Both the position numbers and the translations under genes were made by a program. Below, piece by piece: positions 1 to 11,277 of a stretch of DNA of 64,000 nucleotides. The notes below the pieces were generated by a model. It had not been told where the DNA came from. It worked only from the letters and a program-made list of their open reading frames with translations, and searched no databases. Source of the stretch: Caenorhabditis elegans. Lineage: Eukaryota; Nematoda; Chromadorea; Rhabditida; Rhabditidae. Position 1 is the stretch's first letter, and the number at the start of each line of letters is the position of its first letter. Location of the stretch: assembly GCF_000002985.6 (NCBI RefSeq), contig NC_003284.9, positions 10,168,001 through 10,232,000 on the forward strand. The letters run 5' to 3'.

Positions 1-3000
1 GAACTTTGTCAAAACACAGAAATGTTTAAAACAGTCCTTGCAGAAAGCACTCATGTGCTTACCAACTGCGACTCCTCAGACATCCTTGCTTTACTCTCAA
101 CAAATGCCTATGAAAAACCTATACTCGCAGTTCCCGGCAGGTTTATTAGACGTAGGTTGATCGGATATTGTGCAACTCAATAATTCATATACCTGTGTTC
201 AGACACAGTCGATTCAATCCTTGGACACATGTCCTCTGCTTCTCCAGACCGCCAGCCTTCCTTCTTTGTCACACATCGGTCTTCCACACTCTTTGGTTTG
301 TTCATTTGCCCATTTCCGCTTATTTCGCACCCTTCTTTCCCCCTTTAGTTACCCTTTCCTCTCGCGCCAATCTTTTTGTCCGATCGAAATACATTCAACT
401 AGTACGGATTCTCATTTGGCAAATGCAATTGTGTTGCAGGAATCAGCCGTGTTGCACTCAGCCTCGGAGCCGCCGATGGAGATGCGAATTGATACAAGCA
501 GTGAGTGTAGATTTGCAGATTTGGATGAAAAGTGTGAAAAATGAATTTGTTTGAATCAAAGATCCTATCAATCTTTATTTTTCAATTACTTTTCTGGCGC
601 CGTATTGGTGTCAGGTCATAAGTCAAAATAGCTGTGAAAAAATATGAGACCAAAAAAAGAAGATAAAGATAAGTCATTTGATTGACCTTATCAATCACAC
701 AGACGGATTCACTTTTTTTTTTCAAAACCGTTCTGGGTGTTATTGTATTCTTTGGTTGTTCTTATCACCCTTATCAGACAATTCGAGGTTGTTTAGCCTC
801 ATAGCTGCTAACCGTTTTTCTTGAAAGTCACACGTTTTTTATCGTTTTTTATGTTCCGTGGTCAAGAATTGGAAAATATGAAACTGACGACCAAGATGAG
901 ATGAAATGAAACCATGCGTGCCAGCACTAAAAAAGAAGAAGATTAGCAATGCAATATCATTTCTTTGCTTCTTTTCAGAGCATTTTCATGTTTTTGTCGG
1001 GGATTTGAGCAAGGACGTGAGCAATGAGCTTTTAAAATCAACGTTTACAAAATTCGGAGAAGTCAGGTAAATTTGAGGATAAAATACTTAATTTTGCTTG
1101 AACACGTTAACACTATACAAAAGAGTTCGAATCAAAAAACAAACAACACCCTCGTCATTTGGATTTAAAAAAACTTACATAACTTATTTTTTTGAGTAAC
1201 TAGCAATTTTCCATAAAAATTTTTAAAAGAGTATATCGAAACCGTACTTGGCAAAAAAATATCATCATTCCCAAACCGAAATTTAATAAATTTTATGACA
1301 AAATATTGAGCAAAACTGAAAGCAATATTCTCCAACCATTGTTAGATTTTTTACCCAATCTTGACATTTATACCGCGGAAGTATTTTTTTCAGTGAAGCT
1401 AAAGTGATTCGAGATGTTCAGACTCAGAAATCAAAAGGATACGGATTTGTGTCATTTCCCAACAAACAAGTTAGTTTCTCTCTGTTTTTTTTACGAAGCC
1501 CATTGGTCCTATTTATTTTCGTCGAGAAAACTGAGCCTTGTTTTTAGAATGCAGAGAACGCGATAGCCGGAATGAACGGAAAATGGATTGGGAAACGAGC
1601 TGTGCGGACCAACTGGGCGGCACGAAAAAACAGCGAGGAGAATCGCGACAAGCTGACTTTTGAACAGGTGAGATGTTGTAACGTTAAATCTCAATAAAAC
1701 ATGACAGCTCCAGGTGTTCAACTCAACGAAAGCCGATAACACGTCAGTTTATGTTGGGAACATAAGTCAACAGACTACAGGTTAGTTATAGGTAGACAGT
1801 GTACTTCATATCAGTCATTAAAAAGGAAATAAATAGAGTTTAAGTTTTTGAAATAAAGAAAACAATCTTTAGAATTACATCTATAGTTTCTTCTGAAATT
1901 TAAAGAATTGGGAAATTTGCATTAATAGAGAGACCGTATACTGCTCCGGTAACCAATGGTGAAAGTTGTAGTAGCGCTAGTGGGTAAATTGCTAAAAACC
2001 AGTTCCATGGGGACTAAATGGCCAAATATTATGGCCAAAAAAATAGTAAAACTTTCCAAAAATTGTTTTGAAAATTTTTTATTGGCAGTTCGCGATCGCT
2101 TTAAGTCACTTTTATAGAAAACTACGCACTTTTATAGAAAACTACGCAATCAAACGAAAAAAGTAATTTTACAAATTAAAAAAAATACTTTTACTGAAAT
2201 ATTTCGTCATTGTGGTTCCATATGCATGTTTCAAAGCAATTTCCCCATTGGCTCTACTCCGCAGTGAAACATCGAAGTTTATAATTGTTATAAATTTTAT
2301 TTGACAAATAATATTGGAAACTTAATTGAAACGTTTATTTTTTTTAGAATTTTTCCAAATCATACTAATATTTTTGATATAGGTTTTCCGTGAAATTTAA
2401 TTTTTTAAAGTAAACTAGTGTTATTGAGCATTTGGATAATACAAACTGATTTTTAAGAAGTAAGTTGACAGGCGTTGTAATTTTAATTTTGCTAATTTCG
2501 CAATGCACATCTATGATACATCTTTGAACAAATTAATAGCAATAGTTTTAAAAAGTTAATGCTCTATCTGATACATTTTACTTGTACTGGTTAAAATGGT
2601 ATTTTTGCAGGCATTTTTTAATGTTTACAATCAAATTAAGACACTGTAGTTGTTGACAAAACATAAAACCATTAAAAGATCATTTCAATTTCTCGAATGG
2701 CCTTATTCGGTAACTTTCCCATAGTTTATTAACAGAGTAAACCAGTTCCATGTCTTTATCTCATTAACAAACTTTCTAACGGATATGAGGCTATCATCAT
2801 TTTTCCTCATCACATCCTACTGCTTGACACTTCCGCCTGGTAGACAGTGAGAACGTCCCATGAAATTTGATAAATGACTTTCTGCCTTTTATCCTATCAC
2901 TGCCATATGTTATATCTATGTACATATTTTTATAGACGCTGATCTCCGCGATTTATTCTCAACATATGGTGATATAGCGGAAGTGCGTATTTTCAAAACC

Positions 3001-3324
3001 CAAAGGTACGCGTTCGTCAGATATGAGAAAAAAGAGTGTGCCACAAAAGCAATAATGGAGATGAATGGAAAGGAGATGGCTGGAAATCAAGTCAGATGTT
3101 CCTGGGGAAGAACTCAGGCAGTGGTAATAAATAATCAGTTATCAAATGCTTTGAAAATCACAGTATTTAATTTGCAGCCTAATCAAGCATTAAATCCTCT
3201 CCCAATTGATTTGTCATCCTTGATGATGCCTACAATGCTTCCAACTACAATCCCACTAATTCAAAATCCCTTCTTGAACTACGAGCCAGCCACTCTTTTG
3301 TACAGTTCCTTCCCACAATGGTGA
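1..3324 (+). CDS. tiar-3: TIA-1/TIAR-type RNA-binding protein, 5' end cut off
   Basis: Exons 1(partial)-151, 440-500, 979-1066, 1394-1469, 1548-1667, 1714-1780, 2936-3123 and 3178-3324; phases agree at every junction and the frame closes at TGA. Codons in the first piece start at base 2. RRM2 has RNP2 VFVGDL and RNP1 KGYGFVSF. RRM3 has RNP2 VYVGNI and RNP1 RYAFVRY, followed by the family's CSWG. RRM1 must lie upstream of the window. The order RRM2-RRM3 and the HFHVFVGDL start are typical of TIA-1/TIAR, which bind U-rich RNA in splicing, translation control and stress granules. The C-terminal tail is short and Pro/Leu/Met-rich, not the Gln-rich prion-like tail of other family members. The RRM1-RRM2 linker also looks long. 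The symbol is my recollection of the X-linked C. elegans paralogue; the family call is firm, the symbol less so. Confidence 0.88.
2107..2146. repeat. 20-bp tandem duplication in a tiar-3 intron
   Basis: The unit CACTTTTATAGAAAACTACG occurs twice head to tail inside the 1.15-kb intron between 1780 and 2936. The rest of that intron is AT-rich and shows nothing else I can name. Confidence 0.85.
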
Positions 3325-3668
3325 TTAATTTATTAAGACTCTTTAGGAAGAAAATGAAACGCAAAAGGAATAATGAGTCAGAACACGGTTACTTTTTCAA
3401 ATTTCAAAATATTTAAATTTCCGCTTTTTTGTGAGTGATTCAATGTTTTTTTTTCTTTTTTCGAGTTTCCGGTGTTTCATTTTCCATCACAGTTTTCTTC
3501 CTACAAATAGAGGTCCGAGTACATTTTTTCTTGTTCATTTTTAACTTTTCTTCCCGTCTGATGTTTCCTGAGTGGTTCTTTTTACTTCTTTTCTGTCATT
3601 TTCCTGCTATTCATATTTTCACATTTTTCACAGAATGATAATCATTTTTGTTTGTGCAAAGGGATTTT

Positions 3669-3674
3669 AATAAA
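3669..3674 (+). terminator. poly(A) signal of the TIAR-like gene
   Basis: AATAAA lies 345 bases past the stop codon, after a very T-rich 3' UTR. It is the first canonical hexamer on this strand downstream of the stop. Confidence 0.55.
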
Positions 3675-4366
3675 TTATTACAATGGGATAATTGAATGAA
3701 AGTTCAAAAGCTGTGTATGTGTGGGAAGGATAGAGAAACATAGAGAGAACTAAAGCATTATGCTATTAATGTTTCAAATCATCATGACTAAGAATGTTCA
3801 CGTAACAATTTATCTGCTTGACAACACTTTTAGATTATTTGCGAAATTTTTTTTTCAGAAAATTTCAATTCCAAATTACTAAGAAAAAGTTTCAAAACTA
3901 TTGTTCATTTTACACGTGTCTGCACTTTCAAGATGTTTTCCGGTGATCTCATGATTTGAATAATGTGTCCACCTACACTCATTTTTGTTAGGGTCAGCAA
4001 AGTGGTATTCCAAAAACCAAAAACCTGATACTTTGCATTGTCGAATAAAATTGAAATTAAATTTTCAAAGTACAATGTCCTTCTAGGGGCCCACCCATTA
4101 TTTCATGCGTCATAAGAGTCTGTATGTCTGCTACCAACTATCAGATATAAAGTGACTGTATCTTAACTATACAGCATACTGATTTCACAAATCACTGTGG
4201 TCTACCACTATACCATTCTGTAATCTTCTACTACTACTGCTGCCTCCTCCTGACAAGGTCATTGATATCCTACTTTGCCCGCCCACCCCCGGGAGACCCA
4301 TCGATTCCGAAAAATCACTGCTAGTGTCCTATTCAAACTTGGCGCATGTCTATCATTCAGGCCCAT
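3675..4366. other. Intergenic DNA upstream of the secreted CAP gene
   Basis: No open frame of note. A short run of C/T-rich and GC-richer sequence around 4230-4300 (CCGCCCACCCCCGGGAG) stands out and may be promoter sequence for the CAP gene starting at 4367. A consensus-like acceptor (ATCATTCAG) ends 5 bases before that start codon and could be a spliced-leader site. Confidence 0.4.
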
Positions 4367-6026
4367 ATGTCACTGTCCTTATCACTCGCTCTTTTTTCAC
4401 TTCTCTTTTTCCAAATACCGACCACTGATGCAAAAAGCGTAAGGGATAATAGAACTTAATGATATATCTTTACTTTCACTACGTTCATCTTTTCAGATCA
4501 CCGTGTCAGTAAAGGAATACACAGGAATCAGAAGAAATGAAATTCGTGGAGTCGAAAATCAATTCTATTACTTCCAGTTTTGCACATGTCCATCAACATT
4601 TACTGAAAGAAACTTTAAAGTCAGCGAATGTGTTTGCTCAGACGCTCAAAAGTACTTTAATACAATACTTTAGGTAATTAAATAACGTTAATTTTTCAGA
4701 GGAAAAAAACTAGATGATTCTATTCCACAAGCGAAATTCTTCTCTTCCTCAAGAAACTGTGGCACCGGTTTTTGTATCAACGCAAAAATAGACAATGAAG
4801 TAAATTTTTTTAAAGATCACTTTTTCATAAATAATATTTCGTTACAGCAAGGTGAGAAATTGTTTGTCAAAGTGTTCATTGGTTCCACTGTTCTCACCTA
4901 CCCGGATTATCAAGTGCTTCCGGCCAGGTCAACAAAGAGTGTTGCCATTCTGAAAACTAATAAAAGCTCGAAAATAAGATTGACATACTCGACTGAAACG
5001 GATGATGATGGAACGTCAAAGACTGCGATAGAAAAGACACACTGGAGTAACACTATTCTTCGAGATTCTCGTGGAGGTGCCTTGGACTTTTTCAGCCGAC
5101 TAACGAACCAAAAGAAATACGACTTAAAATCGGCTTCCGTACCTCTGGACACTGATGTTAAACGATTAAGCAATGTATGCAAGTAGCAAATATTATAGTG
5201 GCTTATTGAATTTGTTTCAGATTGGTGCAATTAAATCTTACCTATTCTCGAAGAGCAAAGTAGACAAACAAGATCCAGCTCGATATGATATTCCAAAGCT
5301 CAAGGAATGGCTCGTCTCGTATCACAATGTTTACAGATCAAAGCATGGTGCTCCAGCATTGATTTCTGATTCTGTATTAGATAGCCGTGGAAAGCGGTGG
5401 GCCGATGAACTGGCTTATCACAAAGGATGTCTGGTTCATGAACAACCAAGAACGTAAGTCTACGGGCGATAATGAACGAACGGCGCCACTATATCAAGGT
5501 GTGAAAATGAAACGACATATTTGTACTTTTCAGATACGGTGAGAACCTGTTCTTTTTCGGTGCTCGTCATCTACCTTCTCCTCAAACTCTCGCTGCTGCA
5601 GTTATTCAAAGTTTTTATTTGGAAGGAATTGGATACAACTATTCAAGGTAATTGAACATGTTCATATGTATGTTATAACTAGACTATTTTTGAACAAATT
5701 CGTCAAAACGTTGTACACAGTTATCAACCTAAAGAAGAAATGTGAAAATTCATTTTATAAGCACAAATTTACATTAATAATTCTCAATTTTCAGCTGGAG
5801 GCCAATGTCTTTCTTTAAAACTGGTCACTTCACTCAACTTATTTGGAAAAATTCTCGTAAAATTGGAGTTGGCGTCTCAATAGTCAAATCCAGTTCAATT
5901 CGCTCCCCATGTGTCAGCTCTTCTCCAAATATGTACTTTATCTATGTTGTCGTCAAATATGATCCGGCTGGAAATTTCGAATCTCACAAGGCATATTTGA
6001 ATAATGTCGAACGACCTGTTGCATAA
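4367..6026 (+). CDS. Secreted CAP/SCP-domain protein with an N-terminal extension
   Basis: Exons 4367-4438, 4497-4651, 4700-4799, 4848-5174, 5221-5453, 5534-5647 and 5795-6026 join in frame to 410 residues. The first exon is a clear signal peptide (MSLSLSLALFSLLFFQIPTT). About residues 25-220 are a Cys-containing region (FCTCP, CVCSD, NCGTGFC) that I do not recognise. The CAP domain fills the C-terminal half: HNVYRSKHGAP, WADELAYH, the central YGEN, GHFTQLIWKNS (CAP1-like) and a YVVVKYDPAGN ending (CAP2-like). CAP proteins are secreted antigen-5/PR-1 relatives involved in lipid or sterol binding and host or innate roles; the specific function here is unknown. The next gene (7031-7782) is a close paralogue of the C-terminal half, with introns at the same places, so the two arose by tandem duplication. 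Confidence 0.88.
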
Positions 6027-6424
6027 TTGAATTGCTGAATTTGTTTCACTGCTGCACTTCCCAACGACGTGATGTATATGTTAATAGAGTCATATCGCCG
6101 ATTATTGTATATTTCACTTACCAATTGATCTCTTGTTCTGTATTCATGAAATGATTGTTTTGCTAAGAATTTGAAACTATACAAACACTTTTCACAGCAT
6201 TCAAAAAGACTTATAAAAACAATAGGACCAAGACAGTTCTCCTACGGAAAAATATTTTATTTCAACAAGTAGCAGTTCAATATTTAATCAAAATTTTCAT
6301 ACAAAATGCGTCCACGTTAGCGCGCAAAAATCTGAAAATTACAATTCGGCTGTTCCAATACTACATGCCCGTAAGTGTGAAATGTACTTTGATCAACCAA
6401 AGCTTGCACATAATTGTACCTCAC

Positions 6425-6430
6425 AATAAA
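6425..6430 (+). terminator. Candidate poly(A) signal of the secreted CAP gene
   Basis: AATAAA about 400 bases after the stop codon. No closer canonical hexamer is visible on the plus strand, though a variant signal nearer the stop could be the one used. Confidence 0.35.
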
Positions 6431-7030
6431 GTTTGTTTGGAGCAACATTTCACTACTATTTTAACTTATTTCATTTATTCTTTTCGTTTAATTTATATTA
6501 GTCCAATATCATTTAGATTCAAGAATGTTTAACCACAATCAGAAAAATAACAAATTCTCCCGAACATTTTCTACAAACTCCATCTCAAAATCAGCGAAGA
6601 TTCCTTTTGTGTTTGTTTGTATACATCCACGCTTCACCAAAAACATTCGTAATGTTGAAAACCGTTGGCAGTCTTCCATGCATCATAGTCTTGAAGTGCC
6701 TTTTTCCCCAATTTCGCATATTTCAATGAGTCATTCTCCTGGAAAAGTACAAAAAGCAGTGTTCCTGTTTGCACAGCCAGCTGAACATATTTTCCAGAAC
6801 TGTTTCGGATCTTTATGGGTTGATCGATCAAATAAAACACCGCGTCAAACCTTTTTCAGATGTTCTCCTACGCGATCACAAGTTTCCCGCTTCCTGTTAA
6901 ACATCATTTTTGATTTTGTGCCGTTTTCCATTTGCTTTATATCATCTCGTGATATTTGCTTATTGAATTCCCATATATTTTTTCAGACCGTTCTCAGAGT
7001 CAACAACGCTCAGCGACTAACGTTTTCAAG
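6431..7030. other. Intergenic DNA with unusually long open frames on both strands
   Basis: A plus-strand frame is open from 6525 to 7055 and a minus-strand frame from 6840 to 6634. Neither has a convincing set of splice sites. The minus-strand reading has the more protein-like composition (KIRNSSGKYVQLAVQTG, ALQDYDAWKTANGF) with an internal TTTTCCAG acceptor. I could not connect either to a gene; see findings. Confidence 0.3.
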
Positions 7031-7782
7031 ATGTTTGTTTCAATCTCCGGCGTAGATCCAGAACTAACCAAGCTAACAAATGTACGTTTTCGAAAATTAA
7101 AAAATTAAGCAGCTATGTTCAGCCAAGCGATGTTATGGTCTATATGCAAAACAAGTCATTAGAAGACAAATTGGATCCAGCAGAATATAGTATCAAAGAT
7201 CTTAAAAAATGGATTGTACACTTTCATAATAAGTATAGAGCTCATCATAGCTCTCCAGCAGTTACTGTAGATTCGAATCTTACCAATCTTGCCCAGAAAT
7301 GGTCGGATGAAATGGCCTTTCACAAGAAATGTTTAGTTCACGAGCAACCTTCAAAGTGAGTTGATACCATTTTTCACATCTGATTCAGTTTTACAGATAC
7401 GGTGAAAATCTAACATCGTTTGCGTCTTCAAAATTCCCATCTCCAAAAACTTGTGCAGCTGCACTCATACACGGATTTTATACAGAAGGCTATGGATTTA
7501 ATTACACTCGGTAATCTCGATGTAATGAATGCCTAAATTTAACTTTTTTTCTCAAGCTTTAACCCTGGATCTTGGTCGAAAGTCGGGCACTTCACTCAAC
7601 TGCTCTGGAAGAATTCGCGCAAAATTGGAGTTGGAGTTTCAGTTGCAAAGCGGGGAACAATGTATCATGTCTACGTTTGTATCAAATACGACCCACCTGG
7701 TAATATGCAAACTTCTGAGGCTTACATGGATAACGTCAGAGCTCCAAAAAGTACAAGTGGATGCGGGTGCTTAATTATGTAA
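7031..7782 (+). CDS. Non-secreted CAP-domain protein with C-terminal CaaX box
   Basis: CDS exons 7031-7081, 7123-7355, 7397-7510 and 7557-7782 join in frame to 207 residues. The first exon begins at 6987 after a strong acceptor (TTTTTTCAG), consistent with trans-splicing. The ATG at 7031 is the only one that leads in frame into the next exon. There is no signal peptide. The CAP motifs are complete: HNKYRAHHSSPAV, WSDEMAFHKKC, YGEN, GHFTQLLWKNS and YVCIKYDPPGN. The protein ends GCGCLIM, a textbook CaaX farnesylation motif preceded by another Cys that could be palmitoylated. By analogy with vertebrate GLIPR2/GAPR-1, a cytosolic lipid-anchored CAP protein at Golgi membranes, this is likely membrane-bound on the cytosolic face; that is inference. 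It is a paralogue of the gene ending at 6026. Confidence 0.85.
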
Positions 7783-7825
7783 AGAACTGTAGCGAATACA
7801 TTTTTGGGATTTAAATAGATATTAA

Positions 7826-7831
7826 AATAAA
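7826..7831 (+). terminator. poly(A) signal of the CaaX CAP gene
   Basis: AATAAA 44 bases after the TAA stop, a normal spacing for this organism. Confidence 0.65.
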
Positions 7832-10800
7832 ATTAATTCCTACACATTCAAGTATCATCATATTGATAATTTGATAATACAATTCAAATTTTCCGAAGGT
7901 ACAATGCTATCAATGAAAAGTTTACAGTCGAGCGAATTACTCTTGTAATATAGTTTAAATATGAATGCTAAAGGTTTAAAACTGTGTGCATCATTATCAA
8001 TTTCTGAGTCGATCAAGATCAAAATGTATAAACGAATAGAACAATGTGATTTAGTATCATACTGAAAACATTCCAATCGACAAAATTAGATTTGTATGAG
8101 AATTCAAAGTTTTTTTTAAATTTGATGAGCCGGAAACTACAGACGTACTAATGGTGTATTAATTTTTACAGCACTTTTTAAAATGCAAAGTTAGTAACAA
8201 CTGGCTACACAACATTAGTAGAAGCATCATTACAGAATAACTTAGCTCAACGTTGATTGATATTTCAAATGTATCTGTTTCAAACATGAAGCTAGTCTAG
8301 ACAACTTTGTTTTTCTTTGCGGATAGGTTTTATGAGATGATACGAGCGGATGAATCCAAATGAAAACGAAGACGGAAAAAATGAAAAAAAAAAGAAACAG
8401 GAAGAAACATGTGTTGATAGCAGGATTCTTTTGTCGCCGCTCTGTCTGTCCTCCCGACCATCAACCGAAATCATCTCTTATCCAATGTGCCTCGAGTCAT
8501 TTTTGCGTGCGATGGCACTGGACTTGCAATACAACTTTTTCGTGCTCTCACCAATAACACTGCGTCTCCAACGGCAATGTCACTCAAAAGTCATTCTTCT
8601 TGCATGACAAAAAACCCGTCGGAAAGGGGAAAAGACAGGACACCTCTCTTCCTCGATGCCCCGTTTCCAACCGCCGCTGATTTCCCAGGCCCCGTTGTGT
8701 CAATTTGATCGACTTGGCGGTAACTGTTGGCAGCACTTTGATTTCCCCATTTATTTCGATCGCGGAATTCAAATTCTCGAGTTTAATGGCTTTCCTTCTA
8801 GTTCTTTTTTCGGTCAATTTGGTCTTGCCTCTTTTCACTACTAATTCGAGCTTCTTGAGTCACTTGACTAGAGAGCCTCAAATTACCAGTCCTGCAAAAA
8901 AAAAATTGAAGAAGAAAGTCAAACATTTTCATGAAAAACTGCAACAGCCTTAACCTTTTGAATTTAAAATTTTGAATATATATTTTGAAATTTTTTTTAA
9001 ACTTTAATGTAAAGTATTCTCTGCAGGAGATAAAAAATTTAATGCATCTTTTCCTATTCGTACTCAATCGTGGATTTTAAAGGGCTTCACGTCATTAAAC
9101 TATGACAATTTTTTTTGACTGAAGCATATTCAGGGTGTGTTTTTTAATTTGAATCATGGTTGAATAAATACTTTTTTGCCGTTTGAAACACTTACCGTAT
9201 AACTTCCTTAAAAATTGTACAAATAGCAGTTACTAGATGAGCAGCTGGAAACGACGTTCTGCAATATCTTTTCCAGCGCCCGGAGAGGAACCAGTGATAG
9301 GTGAGAACTCCCATCATAAAGCAAAACAATAATCTTCAAAAGTTAAGGATTCGATTACAAAATTGATGTTCCCCTCCTTTCGCCGATTCATCAGCATGTT
9401 TTTCGACCATCCAGTCTACAGCAGGTACTTGTACTTTGAGATATGTTGCGCAAAGGGAAGAAACTTGCAATACGAGATATCGCCAATTTGTAATGATAAC
9501 AACGAAATGTAGTGTTAACATATATGTACTTTATTTCCTTGTAGTTATTTGAGTATATGGTCAAATACGGTCAGTGCGATTAGTTAAGTTGAAGATATAG
9601 TTAAAGATAAAGGGAGTTTGAAGAAGATAATATTGAACTCTGTTCTTGCCAACTCTTCGTTTTGTCAATAAGATTGACGTGTGTGCGTGTATTAAGGAGA
9701 CCGACCGTCGCGGTTTTGGAGGTAGGAATGTAGGAAACAAGGCCGGAAATGTATCATCAAGTTGGTAAAATACCAAGTTGTTAAGGGATCTAAAGTTCAA
9801 TGAACGGGGGATTAATTAGTAGAAGATGTAAAGTAATTCAAGTTAAACGACGAAAATTTTGGTAGAGGGACATGAAGAATTTTGTTGTAAGAAACTTATG
9901 AAAAACAGCTAAAGATAAAAAGTTTTATGATTCTAAAATGTATGTATTTTTATCCAGAGCTCAATTTTATTAAGAACCTCTGCGATTATCTCCTTTTGTT
10001 TTTTATACTCTTATTCAATTCATCTGTATTATGTTAATTATATCATTAGTTCAAATAAAAAAACGGTTCCAATTTTGGTGACATGGCTACAAAATATTGA
10101 AAACTCGATCATTTTCAATAACTGGACACAGATTTGTGTTCCGTGACCTAAACGGAATTGTTAATATATTGAATTCCATTCGAATTCCAGAAAGAAACTT
10201 GAAAAATAATTTGATTGACTTATTGAAAAACAAAATTATACCTTGCTGGTCAAGTTGTTTTTTGTTTCTTTCGTACTTCCGCAAATTGCTAGTATCTTGC
10301 TAGAAATTTTCCACGTGGGAACAAAAAGTTTCCCATCTGCTTTTAAGCGAATCTACGGCTGTTTTTGTCTACCTGTAGAATGTGTAATTTTTCAGTATTC
10401 CAATATTAATTTTCGATTCTAGAATTTGTTCGGGTTATCACAATTTTACTTTAATTAAAAGTAGTTTTCCGCTCATGCATATAAGCTATTTTTACTGTAT
10501 TCGCTTTTGTTTTGCATAAAAAAGTAAAATTATCTTAAAAAATCAAGTCGTCGTTCTATTCAAAACAGTTTTTGTCGTGAATAACTCGAGTTTAAAATCT
10601 TGTCTTTCGTTGAGATGATATCCGAAAACCTCAAAATGTTAAAAAATTCAGATAGTTTCCGGATCACACTTGCTGGAAAATGTTTTGAATTTACAGTTCT
10701 AAAAAATTGCTCAAATGTTTAACTCAGTTGGAACATTTTTATTGATCAATCCATCCAGAAACCGAATAAAAAAGTTGTTTTTTGAATTTTTCATCTTCAA

Positions 10801-11277
10801 TACTCTTCTTGTCGTTGCAACCTTTTGATGTTTTTTCAAGAAGTGTGTTTTGTTCTACTTCATAGTTTTCTTGGTCATATTTGTTGCAAAGCATACTTCT
10901 GTATGAGTGGGTCGTCTCAGCAAAGCTACTATTTTTATTTTTCATTTTTAACTTTCTGAATCCCATAAAACTTTTGACGTCAGTATTAATTTTTAGTAAG
11001 AAGTATGCAGCTCAATTTCTTAGGCTCACTATCAGACTGAAAAAATGTTCTGGGAGGTACTGTTGAAAAAAAGAGGTGTTTTGATAATATGCTTACACAT
11101 GTTGATAGATGGTCTTCAGTTATCTCATTAATATCATCTTGTCAACCAAACTCTGTGTTGGCCAAGCGAGTGAGGATGTTGTAAAGTCGGTGTGTGCCGA
11201 AAGCGAAGAAAAAAGTCAGCTCCTCCGGCTGATTTCTCTATCCATTTCACGATTCTTTGCTTTTGAAACTACCTTCT
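7832..11277. other. 3.4-kb gene-poor stretch before the KChIP-like gene
   Basis: Mostly AT-rich DNA. 8340-8870 is less AT-rich with overlapping small frames on both strands and no clear gene. At 9237-9300 a short plus-strand frame (MSSWKRRSAISF...) ends in a GTGAGA donor. The same DNA read on the minus strand (about 9325-9200) is also open and ends in a GTAAGTG donor; neither is resolved. 11120-11260 is richer in C/T and G and is probably the promoter or 5' UTR of the gene at 11278. Confidence 0.4.

Noticed and set aside
168-554. Two overlapping 120-residue frames at the left end
   Set aside because: Only the 440-500 part is a real exon of the TIAR-like gene; the rest is intron.
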